The notes below the pieces were generated by a model. It was not told the DNA's origin, searched no databases, and saw only the letters and a program-made list of their open reading frames with translations. Positions 28,517-35,834 of a DNA stretch of 35,834 nucleotides are shown here, in pieces. A program made the translations under genes and the position numbers. Within the stretch, counting starts at the first letter, position 1. Every line of letters begins with the position of its first letter. This DNA comes from Candidatus Aenigmarchaeota archaeon LH_S6 (lineage in GTDB: Archaea > Aenigmatarchaeota > Aenigmatarchaeia > QMZS01). The DNA is taken from positions 1 through 35,834 of the forward strand of contig JAGXOK010000006.1 of the NCBI GenBank assembly GCA_023659935.1, written 5' to 3'.

Positions 28517-29038
28517 TTACCAAGGTTTGTTCTTTAATTTCAGTAGAAAAGCGCATATATTTGCAGAATAATGGATTAGAGGAGTAACTATTACAAGGAA
28601 AATTACCCAAGACAACTTTAAATCTATTATAATAGAAACAATAACTAAAGCCAAAATTAGAAAATCTAGTTGATCCAAAATAGGTGTTGGATCTCCTCTC
28701 TTAATTCTAAACCTCCTCTTAGTAAAGGAACCAACTATATCTCCTAAAATTGCTCCAGTGGTTAATAAGAAGATTGTCAAAAAATTGTGCTGAAAATGTA
28801 AAGCGTAGAATTGAGTTATAAAAGGCTGTAAATAAATAAGTAATAATCCTATAAAAATTCCGAAAAAAACACCCCCAAAGAGACCCTCTATTGTTTTTCC
28901 ATCTCCAAACAATCTAAATCCATCAACAAAATTCTTTCTGAAATCTATTGGATATTTTCCTTTTAATAAAACTGGGGAGAGGTTAGCACAATAAGCAGGA
29001 ATAATCAACCAAAAACTATTAATTATAATATCTAACAT
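28517..29038 (-). CDS. carS: CDP-archaeol synthase
   Basis: NSFWLIIPAYCANLSPVLLKGKYPIDFRKNFVDGFRLFGDGKTIEGLFGG...GDIVGSFTKRRFRIKRGDPTPILDQLDF. Confidence 0.92.
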   Translation of the reverse strand: MLDIIINSFWLIIPAYCANLSPVLLKGKYPIDFRKNFVDGFRLFGDGKTIEGLFGGVFFGIFIGLLLIYLQPFITQFYALHFQHNFLTIFLLTTGAILGDIVGSFTKRRFRIKRGDPTPILDQLDFLILALVIVSIIIDLKLSWVIFLVIVTPLIHYSANICAFLLKLKNKPW

Positions 29039-29139
29039 AATAATAAAAACTAAAATCCTATAAAATATTTCTATGATGGATATAAAGGTCCCTTGTTTTG
29101 TAGTTGTTGTGGAAAACCTTTAGATTGTATATTGAATGA

Positions 29140-29386
29140 TGGGCTCGGAGAGATTTCCCCTCTTCTGCACCAATTTCGGTGCAGTTCTTGTTTTTTCAGA
29201 GAAAAAACAGATGTTCTATCTTTGATAGAATAACCTTTTCCTGAGAAAAGTTGCATTGAACTCTCGATCTTCGCGAATTTCAGAGTTTAGATTACCACCA
29301 CTATTTAATTATTTTTCTTAAAGAAAGAAAAGCTCCTGTGAACGCGACGTTTGCTATTGAAATCTTAGCCACTGGACCACGAGCCC
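29140..29386 (-). tRNA. tRNA-Val(CAC) with three candidate introns (D-loop about 13 nt, 37/38 about 60 nt, T-loop about 101 nt)
   Basis: Exons GGGCTCG TG GTCC AGTGGCTA.. | ..C G TCGCG TTCACA | T CGCGA AGATC GAGAG TTCAA | AT CTCTC CGAGCCC A. Confidence 0.8.
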
Positions 29387-29557
29387 ATAATTAGTTTCCG
29401 CAATTTATTAACCATTTAATTTAACTGCTATGCTTTGGAAAAATATGTTAGTTTGATTTTTGCATTAAATAAAAGAGTTATAAAGGTGCATACCATTTTT
29501 TAAGCCTTTTTATCTATTCAATAAAAGCCTTAACTATTTAAAAGTTTAGTAAATATT

Positions 29558-30166
29558 ATGGAAGGTAAATTACTAAACACAGGGACAACGACAGTAGGAA
29601 TGGTTTGTAAAGAAGGTGTTTTACTTGCCTCTGAATCCAAAGCTTCTATGGGTAATATGGTAGTAAACAAGGATGTTCAGAAAGTTTTTAAGATAGATGA
29701 TAAAATTGGGATAACAATTGCAGGAATGGTAAGTGATGCACAGCAATTAATAAATATTTTGAAAGCTGAAATTTCACTTCACAAACTGGAGACGAATGAA
29801 GAAATGAATATTAGTGCTGTAGCACATTTGTTATCCCAGATTATGTACTCAAGAAGAATGTTCCCTTATTATACACAAATTATTATTGGTGGAATAGACT
29901 CAACCGGATCTTATATATTCTCGTTTGATCCAACAGGTTCCTGTATGAAAGAGAAGTATGTTTCTACAGGTTCAGGTTCTCCTTTTATTTATGGAGTTCT
30001 AGAAAAAGATTTTAGGGAAGGAATGACAATTGAGCAGGGAAAAAAGCTGATAAGAGAGGCTATAAAAAGTGCTACGCAGAGAGATATGGCTTCTGGAGGA
30101 GAAAAACTCTGGATTGTTGAGATTACAGAAAAAGGTTTTAAATTAGAAGAAGAAAAATTGAAATAA
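29558..30166 (+). CDS. psmB: Proteasome subunit beta
   Basis: LLNTGTTTVGMVCKEGVLLASESKASMGNMVVNKDVQKVFKIDDKIGITIAG. Confidence 0.94.
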   Translation: MEGKLLNTGTTTVGMVCKEGVLLASESKASMGNMVVNKDVQKVFKIDDKIGITIAGMVSDAQQLINILKAEISLHKLETNEEMNISAVAHLLSQIMYSRRMFPYYTQIIIGGIDSTGSYIFSFDPTGSCMKEKYVSTGSGSPFIYGVLEKDFREGMTIEQGKKLIREAIKSATQRDMASGGEKLWIVEITEKGFKLEEEKLK

Positions 30167-30257
30167 TTGTAGGCCCTAAAAAGAAAAAAGTGGAGATTAA
30201 CAAACTTCTCATTATTTTGGTTTTGTTACATAAGTGAGAAAGGAACTTGAAGTTATT

Positions 30258-30539
30258 TTAAATCTTTTTTAAAAACAGATAAATGTTTTTTCCAAATAGA
30301 TATAGTCCAAGGCTTAGAATTATAATCCCAAGAATTAGGATAAATAGCATCCCAAATTCAGGGAAGTCGCCAATATTTATCATACCAAAAAACCAGTATA
30401 TAGAACATACTGTGGGGTGAGATGGAATATTTACTAGACATCTTGTAAAAATAGTGCCTAAGCCTAAGATAATTAGAACTACTCCTGATATAATACTTAC
30501 GATTTTGTTTATTGTACTTTGCAAAGACATAGGTAACAC
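30258..30539 (-). CDS. Small membrane protein
   Basis: 93 aa, two or three TM segments. Confidence 0.5.
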   Translation of the reverse strand: MLPMSLQSTINKIVSIISGVVLIILGLGTIFTRCLVNIPSHPTVCSIYWFFGMINIGDFPEFGMLFILILGIIILSLGLYLFGKNIYLFLKKI

Positions 30540-30760
30540 TTCTATAAAAATATTAAGATAAAAAACTTTAAATAGGCTTAAGTGATTCTATCTAACTATC
30601 TTTAAACTCAAAATTAACAACAGGGACTAAAATTTCTGAACTATACCCACTTTATTATTGTCTTCCTTGTTGTGTTATAGATTTGGCATAGTCTATTTAC
30701 TCTTTCTACTTTATTCAGGTAATTTGTTGCTATATTATGTCTGAAACCTGTTATATTACG

Positions 30761-30802
30761 GGGATAACATCTCTTTTACCTGTATTCATAAAGATGTTAC
30801 CC
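30761..30802. other. Hairpin just upstream of the Taw1 gene
   Basis: GGGaTAACATCT ... AGATGTTACCC, stem with one bulge. Confidence 0.6.
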
Positions 30803-30827
30803 ATGTGCTTACAAATTACACATAATT

Positions 30828-31769
30828 ATGTTAAATGAAAAATTGAGAAAAGAATTAGAAAAAAAACACTATAAAATATTTAACCATTCAGGAGTACAGA
30901 TTTGTGAGTGGACAAAAAGAAGTCTAAGAGGGGAGGGTTTCTGCTACAAAGAAAAATTTTATGGGATTGACTGCCACAGATGTATGCAGTTTTCACCAAG
31001 TGTTGTTTTCTGCAACCTGAGATGTTTATTTTGCTGGTCTCCAAATGAACTTTTTAGGAACAAAATTCCAGAAGAAATTGACAAACCCGAGGAAATTGTA
31101 GAAAAACTAATTGAACAGAGGAAAAAATTACTTTCTGGGTTTGGAGGGAGTATCTCTGACAAAAAAAAGTTAAAAGAAGCTCTTGAGCCAAACCATTTTG
31201 CAATTTCATTATCAGGGGAGCCAACTCTTTATCCAAAAATTACAGAATTGATTGACTATCTAACAAATAAAGGTAGAACAGTTTTTTTGGTAACTAATGG
31301 AACAAGGCCAGATGTTTTGTCAAAGTTAAAACCAAAGAAAAATTTTCAGTTGTATATTTCTCTAAATGCCCCAAATGAAGAAAAATTTTTAGAAATATAT
31401 AGACCCCTAGGGGAAAATGCTTGGAATAAATTCAACGAAAGTTTGGAAATAATGCACAGTTTTAAAGGTAGAAGAATTTTAAGATTAACTTTAATTAAAG
31501 GTCTTAACAATTCCTCTGAAGATATAAAAGGATATCTAAAATTAATAAAAAAGGGGAACCCTGATTTTGTTGAAGTAAAAGCGTTTATGAGTTTGGGTTA
31601 CTCAAAAAAGAGATTGGGAGATGAAAAAATGCCTGATTTTGAAGAGGTAAAAAAGTTTGCTTTGGAAATTTCAAAAAAAAGTAATTACAAATTTGAAGAT
31701 AGGTCAGAGAATTCAAGAATTGTTTTGCTAAAGAATAAGGATTCTAAAGTTGTTAATAAATTTGAGTAA
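30828..31769 (+). CDS. taw1: Radical SAM tRNA-Phe 4-demethylwyosine synthase (Taw1/TYW1)
   Basis: FYGIDCHRCMQFSPSVVFCNLRCLFCWSP...FAISLSGEPTLYP. Confidence 0.93.
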   Translation: MLNEKLRKELEKKHYKIFNHSGVQICEWTKRSLRGEGFCYKEKFYGIDCHRCMQFSPSVVFCNLRCLFCWSPNELFRNKIPEEIDKPEEIVEKLIEQRKKLLSGFGGSISDKKKLKEALEPNHFAISLSGEPTLYPKITELIDYLTNKGRTVFLVTNGTRPDVLSKLKPKKNFQLYISLNAPNEEKFLEIYRPLGENAWNKFNESLEIMHSFKGRRILRLTLIKGLNNSSEDIKGYLKLIKKGNPDFVEVKAFMSLGYSKKRLGDEKMPDFEEVKKFALEISKKSNYKFEDRSENSRIVLLKNKDSKVVNKFE

Positions 31770-31795
31770 ATTTTTATTAGACTTTAGATAAGAGT

Positions 31796-32086
31796 ATGAG
31801 ATTCTACGAATATGTTCACAGAGATTCATTTGTTCATAGATTAGACCCCAGAGCAAAATTAATTTGGTTAATTTGTTTTTCCTGTTTGGTGTTTCTAACA
31901 TCAAATCCATACATTATAACAGCAACCTTGATTTTTACTTTACTTATTGGTGTCATTGCAAAACTGCCAAAAAAGCAGGTATGGGACAGCACAAAGATTT
32001 TTGTTATTTTGATGCCAATTGTTTATAGTCAATTGATTCAAGAGCCTTCAGGGCAAAAAAGAAAATCACTTATCCAAAAAGGCTGA
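31796..32086 (+). pseudogene. Truncated ECF transporter transmembrane subunit (EcfT/CbiQ-like)
   Basis: YVHRDSFVHRLDPRAKLIWLICFSCLVFLTSNP then frame lost. Confidence 0.6.
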
Positions 32087-32203
32087 AATTTAAATTTAAG
32101 GCGAGTGTTTTGTTTTTTGATAGTTGGGGTTTCGGTTTTGTTGTTTGAGTCCAGGTATTTGAAAAAAGTTTTTGTTTATATCTTATCTATAGTTATCTTG
32201 TAA

Positions 32204-32762
32204 AAATTTAAGACTAAAGATCTAGTTGTAATTGCTCTATTCGGTGCATTAGCATTTGTATTAGCTTTTGTTCTTGGTTCTGCTGTTGTTGTTGCAACTG
32301 GTATACCTACAACTGGAGGAATATTAAATATTTTTATAACAGCAGTTGTTGTTTTTATTGGTATTAATATATTTTATGAAAAATTTGGTTCAGGTATGCT
32401 AATCTGCACAGTGCTTTCTATATTAGCAGTTCCAACAGTGATCCTTGGACCCCCCCCCTAGTTTATTAAAAGTAATAATTGGTGTTTTATTTGATTTTAC
32501 ATTTGATATTGCTTTATTTTCATTGAAGAAAATAAAATTTCGTTTCGCCATTTCAGGTTCTTTAGGTGTGATTGTGGCATTCTGTTTAATGTACCTTATG
32601 TTTATTTTACTAAACTTACCAGAAGCTGGAAAGATGCAAACGTTGTTAATACCCTTGACTTTTATATATGCCTTACTTGATGCTGCCGGAGGTCATACGG
32701 ATTTTTTAATATTTGACAAAAGACTAAAAAACAAGGCATTTATTAAACAGATGCAAAACTAA
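32204..32762 (+). pseudogene. Membrane protein (ECF substrate-binding-subunit-like) frameshifted at a 9-C tract
   Basis: KFKTKDLVVIALFGALAFVLAFVLG...AVPTVILGPPP* then +1 frame PSLLKVIIGVLFDFTFDIALFSLKK. Confidence 0.65.
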
Positions 32763-33076
32763 ATAACAATTCCTTCTTTAACTGCTTCTCTAACAATTGT
32801 AACTTGTTTTCTTTTTTTCTCAAATTCTTCCGGGGTGTAGCAGAGGAAATCAACTGGATAATCCAAGTCCCAGTAATTATATAAAATAAGAGGTCTTCTT
32901 CTATGTTTCTGTTTTTTAAATTTAGAAGAGACTATTACAAGGTCAACATCACTGTACTCTCTGAATTTTCCGGTTACCCTTGAACCAAAAAATATTATTT
33001 TTTTTATTGGAAGTTCTCTTGAAACATTTTTTTTGAATTTTTCTAATTCACCAATTAAAGCTGTTTTTCTATCCAT
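32759..33076 (-). CDS. MNT-type nucleotidyltransferase
   Basis: KIIFFGSRVTGKFREYSDVDLVIVS. Confidence 0.9.
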   Translation of the reverse strand: MDRKTALIGELEKFKKNVSRELPIKKIIFFGSRVTGKFREYSDVDLVIVSSKFKKQKHRRRPLILYNYWDLDYPVDFLCYTPEEFEKKRKQVTIVREAVKEGIVI

Positions 33077-33429
33077 TTTAACACCTTCTCAGCATTCTCC
33101 AAATCATTTATAGCATCTTCCTCTGAGTACTCTTCAGCAGGTATTTTTTCACCTATATCAGGATACCTTGCCTCTGTGTAAACAGGATTAAGTTCCTTAC
33201 AAATTTCTATTAGAGAATTAGGTAGTTTTAATTTCTCTGCAAGAAAGAAAACATCATGAATCTTTATAAGTTTTCCAAATTTCTTAATGTAAAGGGATTT
33301 CAATGCTTTTTCAACAGACTGATGTGCAAGAAATGAGGCTACATAATAATCTCCTGAATTAAGTGAATGTTTTGCTGATTCCAAATCTCTTTTTGCCTGT
33401 TCCCACCAATTTTTGATTTCCTCTTCCAT
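33055..33429 (-). CDS. HEPN-domain protein
   Basis: WWEQAKRDLESAKHSLNSGDYYVASFLAHQSVEKALKSLYIKKFG; overlaps MNT by 22 bp. Confidence 0.9.
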   Translation of the reverse strand: MEEEIKNWWEQAKRDLESAKHSLNSGDYYVASFLAHQSVEKALKSLYIKKFGKLIKIHDVFFLAEKLKLPNSLIEICKELNPVYTEARYPDIGEKIPAEEYSEEDAINDLENAEKVLKWIEKQL

Positions 33430-33435
33430 ATTATA

Positions 33436-33601
33436 TTTAAGACTAAAGACTTAGTAGTTTGTGCATTATTTGGTGCCTCAATGTTTATAATAGCTTTTGT
33501 TTTAGGGCAGGTATTGGTTGCTATTAGTGGAATTCCAATGAGTGGAGGGATAGTACATGTACTAATTGAAGCATTTATGTTGATAATTGGGGTAATGCTT
33601 T
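33436..33601 (+). pseudogene. 5' fragment of a paralogue of the 32.2 kb membrane protein, cut by the adjacent element
   Basis: FKTKDLVVCALFGASMFIIAFVLGQVLVAISGIPMSGGIVHVLIEAFMLIIGVM. Confidence 0.7.
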
Positions 33602-33952
33602 TGACACTCTCCATGACTAAAATCAGGAGATTCTGAGATCGCACTCTGAACCCCTAAAGCCTGCTGACTTCTTTATGAACATAGCCTCAGTTCTGGGTGT
33701 GCCAAAACAACCCCTAGTTTAGACATATAGCCTAAACCTCGTTGGTCTTTTTCGTTGTATAAGCACCTTACCTCTATTTTAGGTGTTGCCAACGGTTTTA
33801 ACAGGTGTAGTGTTCTGAAGTTTTAACCTTTCTCCAGCACAGCTATAGAGAAAGAACTCTATAAATATATACAGAAAACTTTAACTATTCTTATCCTAAA
33901 CCCAATTCATCTACCCTTACTAAAGTCGGTAGCTTTCTTGGGACTTTATCTG
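33602..33952 (-). mobile_element. ORF-less IS200/IS605-like element, minus orientation
   Basis: End ttgacactctccatgactaaaatcaggagattctgagatcgcactctgaacc is repeated at 35757-35834; distal hairpin aaagctaccgactttagtaagggtagatgaattg shared with the 9.5 kb element. Confidence 0.6.
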
Positions 33953-33960
33953 TAAAAAAA

Positions 33961-34614
33961 TTATAAATTAGAAATTTTTCTTTTGAGCAAATAAATAAAG
34001 TTTTTTATTCCTTGTGTTATTGTAACTCCTTTTCGATATAGTGGAGAGTCTATTTTTATACAAGTATACTTTAATTTATTCCTGCCAAGTTCATAAACAA
34101 TTTCGGCTTCAATCTCGTACCTCTGTGCTTTTAAATTCAATTTCTTAAGGGCTTTTTTCGAAAATGCTTTATAACCACATTCTGTATCATACACTCTAGT
34201 TTTACAAATAATGTTTGTTAATAGAGTAAGCCAGAAATTTCCGAATTTTTTTATAAAAGGATATTTTTTTAATTTTCTTGCTCCTACAACCACTTCGTAT
34301 CCTTCTTTTATTTTTTCAATGAATTTTGGTATATCTTCGGGTTTATGCTGTAAATCATCATCTAAAGTTACAATTATATCGCCTCCTACTCTTAAAGCTT
34401 CTTTTATTCCTCTCCTCCTCGAATATCCCACACCTTTGTTTCCCCTATTATAAAAAACAACTGCCCCATCTTTCTCAGCAATTTTACCAATTTTTTTTGT
34501 AAAACTATCATCAATAACAATAACTTTATCGACATACTTAGAGGATTTTTTTATAACCGTTCCTACTGTTTTCTCTCCATTGTAACACGGAATTACTGCA
34601 ATAATTTTTAGCAT
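33961..34614 (-). CDS. Family 2 glycosyltransferase (dolichol-phosphate mannosyltransferase-like)
   Basis: IIAVIPCYNGEKTVGTVI...GDIIVTLDDDLQHKPEDIPKFIEKIKEGYEVVVGAR. Confidence 0.92.
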   Translation of the reverse strand: MLKIIAVIPCYNGEKTVGTVIKKSSKYVDKVIVIDDSFTKKIGKIAEKDGAVVFYNRGNKGVGYSRRRGIKEALRVGGDIIVTLDDDLQHKPEDIPKFIEKIKEGYEVVVGARKLKKYPFIKKFGNFWLTLLTNIICKTRVYDTECGYKAFSKKALKKLNLKAQRYEIEAEIVYELGRNKLKYTCIKIDSPLYRKGVTITQGIKNFIYLLKRKISNL

Positions 34615-34671
34615 AAATAAAACTTCAAAAATAAACGCAAGTGGTTAATTAAAAATTTCCTAGTTTAATTA

Positions 34672-35208
34672 ATGGAAAAAATAATTAAAATTCCTAAAGG
34701 AATATCTGTTTCTGTGGAAGGATTTAAAGTAAAGGTTAGAGGGAAACTTGGAGAGTTGGAGAGAGACCTGTATAATAGAGGAATTGCAAATATATTGAAA
34801 ATTGAAAAATTAGAAGATGAAATAAAACTTTCCTCAATACTGGAAAACAAAAAAGGAAGGGCCCTATTAGGAACAGTAGCCGCACATATATTAAACCTTT
34901 TTAAGGGTGTTGAATCTGGGTATAAATACAAGTTAAAAATTGTTTATACTCACTTCCCCCTCTTAATAGAACAAAAAGGAAACGAAATTATTCTGTCAAA
35001 TTTTCTTGGACAAAAAGTAATTAAGAAAATGAATATTCCTGCAGGAGTAAAAATAGAAATAAAAAAGGATGAAATAGAGGTTTTTAGTCTAAACAAAGAA
35101 CTTGCAGGACAAAACGCAGCAAGAGTAGAAAGATTAACAAAACATTCTAAGATGGATAGAAGAAGGTTTCAGGATGGTATCTTTATTTTTGACAAGCCAA
35201 AAGATTAA
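34672..35208 (+). CDS. Ribosomal protein L6
   Basis: IKIPKGISVSVEGFKVKVRGKLGELERDL...GKKxI-like GQKVIKKMNIPAGVKIE; RRFQDGIFIFDKPKD. Confidence 0.92.
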   Translation: MEKIIKIPKGISVSVEGFKVKVRGKLGELERDLYNRGIANILKIEKLEDEIKLSSILENKKGRALLGTVAAHILNLFKGVESGYKYKLKIVYTHFPLLIEQKGNEIILSNFLGQKVIKKMNIPAGVKIEIKKDEIEVFSLNKELAGQNAARVERLTKHSKMDRRRFQDGIFIFDKPKD

Positions 35209-35250
35209 TTTTCATTTTTTATTAAAGATGAAATTGCTGAAAGCAAAAAA

Positions 35251-35523
35251 TTAATCTCTCTTAGATTTCCTTGATTTTCCTGGTTGAGAAATCTTCCTGT
35301 GTCTCGCACAACTTAAACAAACATATAATCTCTTTGAAGGAAGCATCAATTTATTTTTGGACAATTCCTTTTTCATTGAGGGGTCTGATAAAGAAAATTT
35401 TCCTTTTTTCTCAAATGTTTTATATTTTGGAACTTTCTTCCCACAAAAAGAACATACTACCATTGGCTCATTTCCTCTCCCCTTTCCATGTTTGTGAATC
35501 CTCTTATAAGGCGCTTTCACCAT
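35251..35523 (-). CDS. Small zinc-binding ribosomal protein, probably S26e
   Basis: VVCSFCGKKVPKYKTFEKKGKFSLSDPSMKKELSKNKLMLPSKRLYVCLSCARHRKIS. Confidence 0.65.
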   Translation of the reverse strand: MVKAPYKRIHKHGKGRGNEPMVVCSFCGKKVPKYKTFEKKGKFSLSDPSMKKELSKNKLMLPSKRLYVCLSCARHRKISQPGKSRKSKRD

Positions 35524-35565
35524 AATTTAAAGAGAATTAAAAGAATTAACCCAGAATATAATTAT

Positions 35566-35725
35566 GCCTTGGTAGCTCAGTTGGTAGAGCAGCTGCCTCG
35601 TATGAGCCTTTTTATAAAAAGGGTTTGTAAGAAATAAATGTATTTTAGAGGGGAAAGCAGCAGGTCGCGAGTAAGTCTTTTAATCGCTAGATTATTAACT
35701 TTGTAATCAAATCTCGCCCAAGGCT
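35566..35725 (+). tRNA. tRNA-Thr(CGT) with two candidate introns (37/38 about 53 nt, T-loop about 34 nt)
   Basis: Exons GCCTTGG TA GCTC AGTTGGTA GAGC A GCTGC CTCGTA | A GCAGC AGGTC GCGAG T | TCAAAT CTCGC CCAAGGC T. Confidence 0.85.
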
Positions 35726-35756
35726 ATAAGATTAAAATATCTCCTTTTATAATTTA

Positions 35757-35834
35757 TTGACACTCTCCCCTCACTAAAGTCGGGAGATTCTGAGATCGCA
35801 CTCTGAACCACAAAAGCTTGCTGACTTCTTTATG
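35757..35834 (-). mobile_element. End of a second copy of the 33.6 kb IS200/IS605-like element (truncated by the window edge)
   Basis: ttgacactctcccctcactaaagtcgggagattctgagatcgcactctgaaccacaaaagcttgctgacttctttatg. Confidence 0.7.

Noticed and set aside
29071-29256. 61-aa minus ORF and a Cys-rich plus frame (CSCCGKPLDC)
   Set aside because: Both overlap the tRNA-Val(CAC) gene; probably chance frames
33339-33644. 101-aa minus ORF
   Set aside because: Overlaps HEPN, the S-like fragment and the element end; no protein-like features

Overview
This is an AT-rich archaeal chromosomal window. The gene content (GINS, Orc1/Cdc6, Alba, aIF2-beta, ABCE1, CarS, proteasome, Taw1, archaeal ribosomal proteins) fits a DPANN-like lineage, but that placement is inference. 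Most genes are core housekeeping. Four things stand out. (1) At about 4.4-9.4 kb there is a replication-initiation neighbourhood. It contains 39 exact GTGAA pentamers in a strict 11-9-11 bp (31-bp) register, split by an AT-rich segment and lying between a winged-helix gene and an AAA+ ATPase gene. It also contains an orc1/cdc6-GINS pair preceded by an ORB-like site and a 118-bp-phased repeated module. A 17-bp palindromic motif (TTATAACAnTGTAATAA) occurs six times between 1.4 and 9.4 kb and was not seen elsewhere in the window. (2) All four tRNA genes I can reconstruct (Tyr, Val-GAC, Val-CAC, Thr-CGT) are interrupted, with about 11 candidate introns in the D-loop, anticodon loop and T-loop. (3) There are several degraded or truncated genes: rad50 with an in-frame stop before its zinc hook, an L11 consisting only of the C-terminal domain, and a decayed ECF transporter locus containing a HEPN/MNT pair, a 9-C frameshift and an element-truncated paralogue. 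(4) There are ORF-less IS200/IS605-like (omega-RNA-like) elements and a probable RNase P RNA. All calls come from reading the sequence; no searches were run.
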